Assembly: GCF_021869535.1 (NCBI RefSeq)
Contig: NW_026262668.1
Location: 63,084,058-63,148,057, forward strand
Direction of reading: 5' to 3'
Length of the DNA: 64,000 nucleotides
Origin: Mytilus californianus
Taxonomy: Eukaryota; Mollusca; Bivalvia; Mytilida; Mytilidae
Positions 27,168-39,400 of the stretch are shown here, piece after piece (the stretch's first letter is position 1; each line of letters begins with the position of its first letter). Made by a program: the position numbers and the translations under genes. Below the pieces are notes generated by a model, which had not been told where the DNA came from, did not search any database, and saw nothing but the letters and a program-made list of their open reading frames with translations.

Positions 27168-28484
27168 TTCAAAGTCAATGGACCATGATTTATGGTGCAG
27201 GACCAAATAACCCAAATGGAAATGAGAAATGTCAATGCTTATAAAACTACATACCAAATACTACTGACATATCATAAGGGGTTCCTTTTAAAATAACCTA
27301 AACACAAACTTTTTTTAATTTGTAAACAATGTAAAAGTTTTAAATATTCAATGAACCATGTTGAGGGAGTGGTTCCATATAATCACCACGGAAAAGAGAC
27401 TTGCAAATGCTAATACAATTGCATACCAAATATCATTGACTTACCATTAGCAGCTCCTCTTAAACTGGTCACAATCACAAACTTAACATGTAAACTATGC
27501 AAACAATCAAAGTCAATAGACCATGACTGAGGGGGCAGAGCCAAAACATTTCAATGGAAATGAGATGTGCCAATGCTAATGCTTCTTTTTGTAGATTTAG
27601 AACTTTGAACACAAAAATTCCTATCGAAATTGGTAGATGGCAAAATATTCAGAGAGAAAATCGTATTTGTACTTAGTGCAATTCCGGTGATATTGGCGAC
27701 GAGTTCCATTATATTTTAGAATGTTCGGCAATAGACGAAAGTAGACAAATGCTACTAAAGCATCATTTTGTAAACAGACCAAATATTTTAAAATTTCAAG
27801 GTCTAATGAATAGCTACAACCCTTCTGAACTAAACAATCTGTGTAAGTTTATAAGAATTATTATAAAATGCCTAGAATCTCCTGGGTAACTCCTTTATGT
27901 CTCTACTTTACATTTGTATCTAAAATTGATACTATGTATGTTAATTTATTTGTATATGTCTCTGTACCATTGTACTTTGGTTTACGAGAATAAAGATATA
28001 TATATACATACCAAATATCATTGACCTACCACTAGTGGTTTCCCTTAAACTGACCTTGTCACCAAGTAATACATGTAAAGTAAGCAAAAGTTTCAAAGTC
28101 AATAGACCATGACTGAGGGGGCAGCGCCATATAATTTCCATGGAAATGAGATGTGCCATTGCTATTGCTTCTACATACCAAATATCATTGACCTACTACT
28201 AGTGGTTCCTCTTAAACTGACCTAATCACAAACAAATACATGTCTAGTAAGCAAAAGTTTCAAAGTCAATAGACCATGGCTGAGGCGGAGGGGGCCAAAT
28301 AATCTCCATGGAAATGAGTTGTGCAAATGCTTATACAACTGCATACCAAATATCATTGACCTACCACTAGTGGTTCTCCACAAACTGACTTAATTACAAA
28401 CGAATACATTGTTGACTCCGTCGATGCTGGAAACAACATACCTAACTAAGTCTTGCTTTTTGAACACTTCAATGCGAGACAAAA
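27168..28484 (+). mobile_element. Family 4 tandem-cored element between the genes
   Basis: About six units of a core of roughly 150 bp: ACCAAATATCATTGACCTAC, CACTAGTGGTT and AGTCAATAGACCATGACTGA. The right end has GTTGACTCCGTCGATGCTGG. One unit is split by a LINE 3' fragment (27590-28006). Confidence 0.75.
27596..27889 (+). pseudogene. LINE ORF2 C-terminal fragment
   Basis: The frame encodes LNTKIPIEIGRWQNIQRENR, then a cysteine/histidine motif (C..C..GDIGDEFHYILEC) typical of the C-terminus of non-LTR reverse transcriptase ORFs. It ends ...IIIKCLESPG and TAA. One in-frame TAG lies inside the motif. The 3' tail runs to about 28005 and ends in ATATATATA. It is 5' truncated, as is usual for LINEs, and inserted in a family 4 unit. 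Confidence 0.82.
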
Positions 28485-29241
28485 TAAATGTGGAATGTGT
28501 CCATGGGACACAGATGATGCCCCCGCTTGCATATCATATAAAATTATAAAGGGACATAACTGAAGAACAATAAAAGTGACCCTACCAAAATTTAAACTTG
28601 ATCTGAGTTTTGTGGTAATAAGTATTGTGTATAAGTTTCATAAAATTTGGTTGAGGCAAACAAGTTAGAGAACGGAAACGAAAAATTCCGCAATTTTTCC
28701 ATTCATAAAGGGACATAACTCTAGAACGGTTATAGTGACACCACCATAATTCAAACTTGATCTTGTTTTGTGGTAACAAGCATTGTGTATAAGTTTCATA
28801 GCAATTGGTTGAGGCAAACTAAAGTTAGAGAACAGAAACGAAATAGTCAGCAATTTTTCCCTTTGAAAAGGGGCATAACTCTAGAACGGTTGAAGTGACA
28901 CCACCAAAATTCAAACTTGATCTGTATTTTGTGGTAATAAGCATTGTGTATAAGTTTCATAACATTTGGTTGAGGCAAACTGAAGTTAGAGAACGGAAAC
29001 GAAAATCTGGCAATTTTTCCATTTGTAAAGGGGCACTTCTCTAGAAGGGTTAAAGTGACACCACCATAATTCAAACTTGATCTGTGTTTTGTGGTAATAA
29101 GCATTGTGTATAAGTTTCATAACATTTGGTTGAGGCAAACTAAAGTTAGAGAACAGAAACCAACTTTGGGATGTATGGACGGACGGACGTACAGACAGAC
29201 AAGGGCAAAACTTAATGCCCCCTCCACTACGGCAGGGGCAT
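28485..29241 (+). mobile_element. Family 2 element (copy F2d)
   Basis: Complete head (GTGTCCATGGGACACAGATG, then CCCCCGCTTGC), about five core units, a GGACGGACGGACGTACAGAC tract, and the tail CTACGGCAGGGGCAT. Next to another copy (F2e) 220 bp away. Confidence 0.85.
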
Positions 29242-29734
29242 AAAAATGTTTAAGATTTGACTTACTTTAATCCTAGTTATGCATCAAGAAAGGGTCAAAT
29301 GGCAAATAGACCGAATATAGTGCGTAACTTACACGCGTCACAAATATATACATGAACATTGACGGCACCTCAAGCGTAAATATCTTAATAAAAGAACAGA
29401 ATTCCAAAGTCCTCCGCATAGCACATACTTAATCTATCCAAAGTACAAGGGCAATATATAAAATAAATGGGGAATGTGTCCATGGGACACAAATGATGCC
29501 CCCGCATGCATATTAAGTTATAAAGAGACATAACTCAAGAAATGTAAAAGTGACGCTACCCAAATTTGTACTTGATCTGTGTTTTGTGGTAATAAGCATT
29601 GTGTATAAGTTTCATACATGAGAGAACGGAAACAAAAAATTCAGCAATTTTTTCCATTTGTAAAGGGGCATTACTCTAGAACAGTAAAAGTGACGCCACC
29701 AAAATTCGAACTTGATCAGTGCTTTGTGGTAATT

Positions 29735-31409
29735 AAAATTGAGAATGGAAATGGGGAATGTGTCAAAGAGACAACAACCCGACCATAGAACAGACAACAG
29801 CAGAAGGTCACCAACAGGTCTTCAATGCAGCGAGAAATTCCCGCACCCGGAGGCGTCCTTCTGCTTGCCCCTAAACAAATAAATATACTAGTTCAGTGAT
29901 AATGAGCGCCATACTAAACTCCAAATTGTACACAAGAAACTAAAATTAAAAATAATACAAGACTAACAAAGGCTAGAGGCTCCTGACTTGGGACAGGCGC
30001 AAAAATGCGGCAGGGTTAAACATGTTTATGAGATCTCAACCCTCCCCCTATACCTCTAGCCAATGTAGAAAAGTAAACGCATAACAATACGCACATTAAA
30101 ATTCAGTTCAAGAGAAGTCCGAGTCTGATGTCAGAAGATGTAACCAAAGAAAATAAACAAAATGACAATAATACATAAATAACAACAGACTACTAGCAGT
30201 TAACTGACATGCCAGCTCCAGACTTCAATTAAACTGATTGAAAGATTATGTCTTCATCATATGAATATCAGGCACAATCCTTCCTGTTAGGGGTTTAGTA
30301 TCATACCATCATAACATATATGAGAAGAACATAACCGGTGTCATTCCAACAACTGGTTTTTAAATAAATGTGTTTAGTGCCGATGCAAAGACCCTATAAG
30401 TGAATCAATATTAACGCCAAAATATGCAATCTTTAATGACCTGACAACAGTATCGTAACTATATCCCTTCTTAATAAGTATATTTAAAGGTTTTGTTAGC
30501 TTCAGAGGTGAATACTGACATTTTTGTGCTTTATAAAGAATATTTCCATAAAAAATTGGATGTGAAATACCTGAACGTATAAGAAGTCTGCATGTTGAGT
30601 TATATTTACGAATGATGTCCTTATACCGATGATAAAATTTAGTAAATGTTTTGCCTAGTTTGTATTATCGAAAACCCTGGTGTAATAATTTTTCAGTAAT
30701 ACATAAATTTTTCTCGTTAAAATCTAAAACATTGTTACATACACGAGCGAATCGTACAAGTTGAGATATATAAACACCGTAAGATGGTGACAAGGGAACG
30801 TCACCATCTAAAAATGGATAATTAACGATAGGAAATGAAAAATCATCTCTTTTATCATATCTTTTAGTATTAAGCTTTCCGTTAATGATATAGATATCAA
30901 GATCGAGGAAAGGGCAGTGGTCATTGTTAGTATTAGCTTTATTTAAAGTAAGTTCAACAGGATAAATTTCTTTAGTATACATACTGAAGTCGTCATTATT
31001 GAGAGCCAAAATATCATCCAAATATCTAAAAGTATTATTAAATATGTGTATCAGATGTTGTTTCGATGGGTCTTTGCTAATTATTGTCATAAATTGTAAC
31101 TCATAGCAATACAAAAAAAGGTCCGCAATAAGTGGTGCACAGTAAGTCCCCATTGGAATTCCGATAACCTGACGATATACGGAATCTCCAAAGCGAACAA
31201 AAATGTTATCTAGTAAAAATTCAAGGGCATATATAGTATCAAAGCATGTCCAATTGACATAGTTTTTTTGTTTATTGCTACTAAAAAATGACCTAAAAGA
31301 GTTTGAACATATATATTCACATTCTGACTTTTTAAATGCCCATTTAATTAGGTGTGTGAATTTTTTCTTAATGAATTAATTTTTTCTTAATAAATTAATT
31401 AATCAAGAT
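29735..31409 (-). mobile_element. 5'-truncated retroelement with reverse transcriptase
   Basis: Inserted on the minus strand into F2e. Its 3' end (plus strand AAAATTGAGAATGGAAATGG, then GTGTCAAAGAGACAACAACC) is a terminal sequence I associate with mussel retroelements. The interior holds a broken reverse transcriptase. The 5' part is missing. Confidence 0.75.
30374..31375 (-). pseudogene. Reverse transcriptase pseudogene (palm and C-terminal part)
   Basis: The frame reads ...KKKFTHLIKWAFKKSECEYI, VYRQVIGIPMGTYCAPLIAD, then the catalytic RYLDDILALNN and FPFLD..-type strand (CPFLDLDIYIINGKL). A TAA at about 30665 interrupts the frame after LLHQGFR. The same frame then continues with YKLGKTFTKFYHRYKDIIRK and a further stretch of about 80 residues to a TAA at 30374. 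The GIPMGT.CAPL and Y.DD motifs place it in the reverse transcriptase superfamily. The clade is uncertain (Penelope-like or non-LTR). Confidence 0.85.
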
Positions 31410-31939
31410 TAGCATTGTACATAAGTTTCATACCATTTGATTGAGGCAAACTAAAGTAAGAGAACAGAAACAAATATTTTAGCAATTTTTCCATTTGTGA
31501 AGGGGCATAACTCTAAAAGGGTATAAGTGATGCCACCAAAATTCAAACTTGATCTGTGTTTAGTGGTTATAAGCATTGTGTATAAGTTTCATAACATTTG
31601 GTTGAGGCAAACTAAAGTGAGAGATGGAAACGAAAAAATTCAGCAATTTTTCCATTTGTAAAGGGGCATAACTCTAGAACTGAGAAAAGGACGCTACCAA
31701 TATTCAAACTTGATCTGTGTTTTGTGGTAATAAGCATTCTGTATAAGTTTTAGAACAATTGGTTGAGGCAAACTAAAGTTAGAGAACGGAAACCAATTTT
31801 GGGACGCAAGTACAGATGGACAAGGGTAAAACTTAATGCCCCCTCTGCTATGGCGGGGGCATAAAAAGAACTTTTTTTTTGTTCTATAATACTTTTTATT
31901 AATATCTTAAAGAAATGAAGGCTTCAGAGCAAATGCAAT

Positions 31940-32812
31940 GTGATTTCCATTATAATTAATATTTCCAAGGGCACAACTCATTAAAATTTTTGATCAGAAC
32001 TTACTTTCGAAAGTGTCAAAGACATTACTGATATAAACCTATGATATAAGCTTCATAAAGTTCTGGCAAGAATTGTACACATTAGAGTGCTAACAATGCA
32101 ATTTTCCGTAAAATCAATAATTCCAAGGGGCATTACTCTTTTCAAAATAATTGATTGTCACTGATTTTCTAACTGGTCAAAGACATTGCTGATATAAACC
32201 TACGATATAAGTTTCATAAAATCTGGCAAGAATTGAACACATGAGAGCTCTAACAATGCAAATTTCCATATAATTAATGTTTCCAAGGGGCATAATGCTT
32301 TTAAAAATAATTGATTGGCACTGATTTTCGAACTCGTCCAATTATTGCTACTATGAACCTATTTTATAAGTTTAATAAATATCTGGCAAGAATTGAATAA
32401 ATGAGAGCTAACAATGCAAATTTCCATATAATAAATGTTTCCAAGGGGCATAACTCTTTAAAAAAAAATTGATCATCACTGATTTTCGAACTCCTCCAAG
32501 ACATTGCTGATATAAACCTATGATATAAGTTTCATAAAAATCTGGCATAAAATTGAACACATGAGAGCGCTAACAATGCAATTTGCCATATAATTAATGT
32601 TTCCAAGGGGCATAACTCTTTCAAAAATAATTGATAAGGACTGATTTTAGAACTCGTCCAAGACATTGCTGATATAAACCTATGATATAAGTTTCATTAA
32701 AATCTGGCAAGAATTGTACACATTAACAAGACCGGATGGATGGGTGCACAGACCGACGGACACCTGGTATTTCTATGTCCCCTGCAACGCGTCGCAAAGA
32801 GGACAAAAAATA
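31940..32812 (+). mobile_element. Family 5 tandem-cored element
   Basis: About five units of a core of roughly 145 bp: TGTTTCCAAGGGGCATAACT, CATTGCTGATATAAACCTAT and AATCTGGCAAGAATTG. Followed by a GACCGACGGACACC tract and CCCTGCAACGCGTCGCAAAG. Same general plan as families 1-3. Confidence 0.72.
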
Positions 32813-33381
32813 GGGAAAAGCCCAATAAACCAGGTCTCATTTTGACTAAGTGCCGAAATGATTATACCGGGTGCCGATCTGACCAGGTGCCGAAGTGACA
32901 AGAATTCCCCTGGTCTATGCTATCAAACTCTTTTTCGTCAGTGGGTCAAGTTTGTAGATGTGTGGCAAGTTTGTTGAAAGTGTATGCGAGTTGTCAGTAA
33001 TTCGTCTAGATCCTTACGTGTCTGATATATTGGAATCTGTGGCAAATCACTTAATTTTTATCAGGGAAAACGACAAACGTGCGTCTTCTCACTGTTTGCC
33101 TTGATTGGATTTGTGGTGCAATTTTATTCGTTCAATGTCAATATTGTTGCTCATCATAGATTATATATTACGGAGACTTTAAAACGCGTCGGCGATAAAG
33201 AGTTAATCTCTAACAAAACAATATTTTTATGTTGATGTATTTGATTGTAGGATTATACCATAAGAAAGTAAAATAATAAAATATAATAACTATTATAGAT
33301 TTCGTTTATGATACAATATATCAAATATGATTTGTAATAAAAATCTGTAACTTCTGATAATGTAACCACACAAACATCAAA
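32813..33381 (+). promoter_or_regulatory. SCAI: SCAI 5' flank and presumed promoter region
   Basis: No TATA box could be assigned. Three GTGCCGA motifs occur at 32850-32905 (AAGTGCCGAAATG, GGGTGCCGATCTG, AGGTGCCGAAGTG). An unrepeated AT-rich stretch leads to the ATG. The transcription start is not visible by eye. Confidence 0.3.
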
Positions 33382-33488
33382 ATGTCGGCCACTGACTTGG
33401 TGCCGACTATGGATGAGAATGAAAAGAAAATTGTGAATGAGTTTTGTCACCTTCTTGAGAAATCTAAACAGTTATTCAATGGCCTTAG
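33382..33488 (+). CDS. SCAI: SCAI exon 1 (residues 1-36)
   Basis: Begins MSATDLVPTMDENEKKIVNE and continues FCHLLEKSKQLFNGL. It ends two bases into an arginine codon at AG, followed by GTATTT. The first 19 residues are variable between animals; the rest aligns with vertebrate SCAI. 107 nt. Confidence 0.92.
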
Positions 33489-36400
33489 GTATTTTTGTGT
33501 TGTGCACATGTTTCCTTAAAAAACAATTACTTTCTAAAGATGTTTGCATGAATAAATATTTCTGACACTAGCATCTGAATTTTCCAAACTCAGAAGCATG
33601 ACAAGCTGTGCATTAATATGTAATTCGGTAAAACATTTTGCATCAACAGATCTTTATATAATATGTTAAATATAAAGCAGGTACTACTTGAAAGAGCCAT
33701 CAAAGGAAAGAAAATATCAGTGTGTTGATGATTTTCAGTTACTGAAGAAGAAAGGTTATAGACGACTTTGGAGTTTATGCACTTTTCCGTAAATTTCCCA
33801 TGTCACAACGCTCAGTAGGTCTTTTCACCACCGAACACCACCGCACACTGCCGAACACCACTGAACACATTAAAATACCATCTAACACACCTAGATATAT
33901 TGTTTTCATCTTTATTTACAGTGTTCCAGCTAGGATTTCAAAAGGGCAGGTAGCCAATCATGAAAAGAGCACTTTAGTACAATGATTGATATTTCAAAAA
34001 GGGCATGTCAAACATTGTCTCACAGTCTTCACGCTTAACCACAAGTCCTACGGCCCTGGCTTGTAAAATTGTTTTCAGGCTTGTAAAATTCTTCTCTACA
34101 AGCCAACAGAATCCAACTAAAATTTTCAAAAAATTGAGCTTCGGGCTTGTGGACTCAAAAGTTTATCGCGAAGGCTGGTCTCATGTTAACTGCAGGGGTT
34201 TCAGCTAGGAGTTTTGATGGGCCCAAAACTTTTTTTCAAGGGCCCAGTAGAAATTTTAAGGCCCTACCAGGGTATTTTTACTAATTTAATCAAAATGAAA
34301 ATCTTACTGTCTATAAATAACAATGAAATGTAACTGTTTCTTGTTTAAGAGTTTTTCTGAATTTTCCCGCCAAAAAAGCACACGGCTTCCAACAAATGTA
34401 AACAAAGCAGTCAATTTGTGATCATGGATTACAGCTTTAATTAATTAATTTGGATATAGATATTCAATGAAAGGTACAGTCAAGCATTGTTTTTACTTTA
34501 TTCTGGATTAAAACTAGTTTAAAAGATCAATTAAAAAAAAACTTTGACATAACAACAGACGATCTACGGATACATCTAATGCAAATTGTCATCTTTTGAG
34601 AAATATTGAAATTGAAATACTGACTGACCGAATTTAATGATTATTACAATAGTCAATTATGAAGTTTAATTAACAGATTAATGACCCATCCGATGTCGAT
34701 AAGCGGATTAGCTGTAATCACAACTTATTACACCTGCTGTAAATGTTATTTAGCTGAGGGTCATAAACTTGTCATAAATATGAAGACAGGTAGAATAATT
34801 GTATTTTCATCAAAATATTAAGGCAATAAAGGCATGGACTTACGATAAAGGGCAGGGCGTCTTAAAAAGGGCACAGGGCGGTACTCTGGAAAGGGCGGGC
34901 AGACCGCCCTGTGAAAACGACATAGCTAGAACACTGATTTATATATTTGACTTACCTTCTGAACGAGGATGAATATGTTTATACATTTATATACACAAAT
35001 TAATAAGAAATGATAACAAGAGAACCAAAAAGAACAGTCTTGCAGGGCTGTTGTCAGAACAGTACACTTTCAAGTCTAACATCTTTTTAAATATAATTAT
35101 TGTGATAATTTAACATCAAATAAAATGTTTTAACTTATTAGAGCCGTGCCGAATGGCAGACGCCCTATAGTGATCAGTCTGTCTGTCCGTCCATCCTGAA
35201 CAAATTGTGTCCCCTCTATATCTTGAGAACCGTTATCATTTCAAAGTTTATACTTGACATGTATATAAAACAACACCAGAGGGTGTGTCATAATGTATGT
35301 ACAACTTCCTAGGTCAAAGGTCAAGGTCAAAAACTTTGGTTTTAGTTAACAACCTCATGTCCTATGGTAAAGATCTTGTCCGCTCTATATCTTGAGAACC
35401 GTTATGATTTCAATGTTTATACTTGACATGTATATAAACCAACACCAGAGGGTGTGTCATAATGTATGTACAACTTCCTAGGTTAAAGGTCAAGGTCATA
35501 AACTTCGGTTTCAGTTGACAACCCCATGTCCAATGATAAAGATACAAATTTTTTACCACACATTATTCACAGCGGGGCCCACAGAGATGGCTCCCATCTC
35601 TGATATCTAGTTTGAACAATTTATTTCTAATAATTGAAAAATAAAGACCATAAGATACATTTTGTAATATACAATGAAATACAGACAATGTAAATCCTGA
35701 AAAAATATTGCTGGATCTGGAAGCGTTTTTTTTTAATTTTGATTCTCAACTTTAACATCACTAATGCACATAAAATTGTGAAAAACATGACAAAAAGGTT
35801 AAATTTTACGTAATTTAATCGATTTTATTATTTTATTGTGTAACTTTTCTGTTTTTCTTGAGGGTTAATGGTCATTTTGGGTGTTCGGCGGTGTGTGGTG
35901 GTGAAAAGACCGACCCCACAACGCTTATATTATTATGTCACAGCAAGAACCGATTGTTCAATTACCTCGTTTACATCGATGACATTGGGTGTAACTCATT
36001 CATAAAAAACAACTCAAGATTGGTGTATTGGTGCATGTTTGTTTTTCTTTATCAATATGTTGGAAATCAGATATACAAATTTCATTGAAATCATATGTTC
36101 CTTGGATACAAATTTGTAGGAAAACATAATCCTTTAATATAAGACAGGTGTTGCATTTACCTGTGAAAGAAGGTTTAGCACTTATTACAGACGACCCCCT
36201 GTTTTTATACGACTGCAAAAATTTTTTGACATTTGGTTTCCGGACAATAACTTTAGTAAATATAAATATAAATCAATGAAATTTAAACACAAGGTTTATA
36301 ACCACAAAAGGAAGGTTGGGATTGATTATGGGGGTCATAGTCCTAACAGTTTAGGAATTAGGGGCCAAAAAGGGGCCCAAATAAGCATTTTTCTAGTTTC

Positions 36401-39400
36401 CAGACATAACTTGTGGAACGGTGTATGGATCTCTCTGAAATTATACCACAAGTTTCCATACCACAAAGGGATGGTTAGGATTGGCTTTGGGGGGTTATGG
36501 CTCAAACCATTTAGGAATTAGGGGCAAAAAAGGGGGAAAAACAAGGGTTTCCTGGTTAATGGACAATTAGAAAAAAGTACAATGTTATGTTTGGATTACC
36601 TCTCTTACACTGTTTTAAATTATGTATAAAGAAATGTTGTATTGTCTTGAGGTGATTAGCTGTAAATTTATTTTTAGAAGTTACTATTTAAAAATGCTGA
36701 TTAAGGATTATTAATTTTAGCCATGATTATGTATGTCATTTTCTATTTTAAGACTTTTATGATGTATATAAATGGGTAATTATGGTTGCAAACTCAATTG
36801 GAAATTTGAATTGAGATTATGACCATATCTTGAGGGAAAGAATATTTTTTTTGCAAAAAAGGGGGGGGGGGATGTTAAAAAGAAATTGTGAGGGGAGGAC
36901 AATTTTTTTCTCATTTCAGATTTCAGAAATTAAAACAAAAATTTCTTCAAATATTTTTTGTTTTTTAGCAAAAAAAAGGGGGGGGGGGTCAATTCCCAAC
37001 AGCATAGTGTATTGCACAGAAGCAAAAAAAAAAGGGGGTAATTTTTTTTGGGGGGGGGGGGGGGGGGGCAATTTGCAACAGCATAGTGTATTGCAAAAAA
37101 ATTTTCAAAGCAAAAAATTGAATATAAATTCAAATCATATAACCAATTCTAAGTTCTTCGACTACAGTTTTCTGTGTCAGAAACCTATTATGTGTCAAAT
37201 ATTTAATTACAATTCAAATTCAGACCTGTATCAAGCGTGAATATTGTGTCCTCTGCGGTCGTATCCAGCTGCGCTCGGCAAAGCAATTTATTCTCTCTTC
37301 AAAAAACAAAATATTTTAATTTTCATGTAAGATGGGAGAGATTTGGGATAGTTGTTTCAAATTGAAGACTGAAAAGTCCTTTTACGTGACATTTTTCTTT
37401 GTATCTACCTAGTTTTTAAACTGGTCATGAAGTAAGCAAATTTTTTATTTTAGGTAAATTTTCACTTAAAAATTTGACCACATTTTTCTATTTTGACCCC
37501 TCAACATGCTCAACTCTGATTGAAAATCTACCAAAAGTTGACATCCCCAATTAGTTGATGTTTTCATGCAGACAGTGTTGTATTGATCACAATACTGCAT
37601 AGATTTCTAACTTTTGATTTTGATTTCAACATCTAAATTTGACATATTAAGGTAGCAATACACAGTTTATAGAAGTTTAGTTTCGCATTTTGGCCATGGT
37701 GAATTTTTTAAATATGAAAGTTTTTGTACAATAAAATTGATTTTTAGATAGTTGAAGAATAATATAGCCTTCCAAGTGGGTTTATATGAACATTTAGATT
37801 GTTTTTAGCATGTTATATAGGCCATTTGTCTGTTTGACAGTCCGTATTTTCACATCCGTACCGCCCATAGGTCCAGAAATTAGTGTAATATTTTCAACAA
37901 AGATTTGACCCTCGATCTTTTCAATTCAATTTTATGGAAAAACGAGCAGAAATGCATATGATTTTGTTTGGACCTTTTGATAGATAAATGTGTATGGTTT
38001 CAGGAAAGGTATCACTCTGATATGGATTGAAATTTTCCTTTGGACCAAACTTTTGAGACTTTTGTGGCATGTTCACCCCCCTTTTTGCAATATTTTGTAT
38101 CAAATAAATGCAGATTGTTGCCATGATTACATCAAAAAGAGATTATATTTCACCATTATAACTATTTCAAATATCCTAGAAACGCCCCTGGGTATATATG
38201 CAATTATTTTTGGGGGAATGGTTGGTTCCAGAAAGAGTTCTTTCTTTGCCAGAGCTTTGAATTGAAAATCATACACTGGAAAATTGACCAACAGTAGAAT
38301 GGCCCCAACAATGATTGATAAGTGAAAATCAATACATTTGTACTTTTTAAATAGATTTTTTCAATGAGAAATGCTTTTGAGATATGAAAGAATGTTCTAA
38401 GACTGAATGATAGATTCATACCAAAGATAAGTTTCTTTAGTTTGAGATACATTGGGTACAAATATTTATTCTATAAATGAGGATTTGCTCTAGGATGTTG
38501 AAATAAATGGTGTGTGGAATTGAGTTAAGTACATGTATATAATGTATATATGTAGTTTGATTCTTATGAATAAAGTTGAACACATTGATACATTGTATTT
38601 GTAAAACTTATCAACTACAAAGAAATTGAAGATTGTCCTTTCTTCATTGTGCATGTACTACATGTACATGTAAAGCATAAATTTTACCAGAGAGATACCA
38701 ATAATTACCTTTGTAACAAAACCATGTATATCTTAGTACTTATAGTTACACTTGTATTTGCCACAGTATACAATACAATTTTTTGTATACTACATTTATA
38801 AGTATTCATCTCATCATTTAAGACCATCTTTTTTATTATCACAATCTTCTCTTACTCTATTTTTTTTTCAGAGACCTCCCTCAGTATGGACATAAACAGT
38901 GGCAGTCATATTTTGGTAGAACATTTGATGTATATACAAAACTTTGGAAATTTCAGCAGCAGCACAGGTAAGAATTGTCTCCCTTGTTGTATGGTAGTTA
39001 TGCATGCTAGAGTGTACTTAAATTGTCTGCCTTGTCGTATGGTAGTCATGCATACGAGAGTGTACTTAAATTGACTCGGTAGGTATTCTACAGATTAAGT
39101 GTAAAGACATAAACCGTTTGAGAAACACCTGACCTTGTGCAATCCCTGACTTAATAATTACCATTTATACATAGATGACATTCATTGAAATCTAAAACGT
39201 CCTTACAGACACAGGCATACACAAAAATGTACTATGGATTCATTATAATTCCTGGGATAGCAATTTTCATGTATTTCGTGGCTATAGGCAGCTAGCTATA
39301 TATATAGGTAAACCAAGAATTTAAATGTTCCACAAAGTACAATTTTCTAAAGAATTGTATCCAATTAAACTTTGGCAAACCCATGAAATTAAATATCTAG

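Larger units (their letters stand above)
29464..31862 (+). mobile_element. Family 2 element (copy F2e) split by a retroelement
   Basis: The head at 29464 and tail TATGGCGGGGGCAT at 31862 belong to one element. The core is broken within GTGGTAAT...TAGCATTG by 1.7 kb of foreign DNA at about 29735-31409. Confidence 0.82.
33813..35916. mobile_element. 2.1-kb TIR transposon in SCAI intron 1 with 9-bp target duplication
   Basis: The left end (GGTCTTTTCACCACCGAACA, then CCACCGCACACTGCCGAACA) is complementary to the right end (GTGTTCGGCGGTGTGTGGTG, then GTGAAAAGACC). CACAACGCT occurs directly outside both ends (33804-33812 and 35917-35925). The length of the duplication and the TIR pattern suggest a hAT-like or related class. 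No intact transposase is seen; the interior is filled by nested elements. Confidence 0.82.

Noticed and set aside
36830..37240. 136-codon plus-strand frame rich in glycine
   Set aside because: It crosses homopolymer G runs in E6 and has no protein-like conservation.
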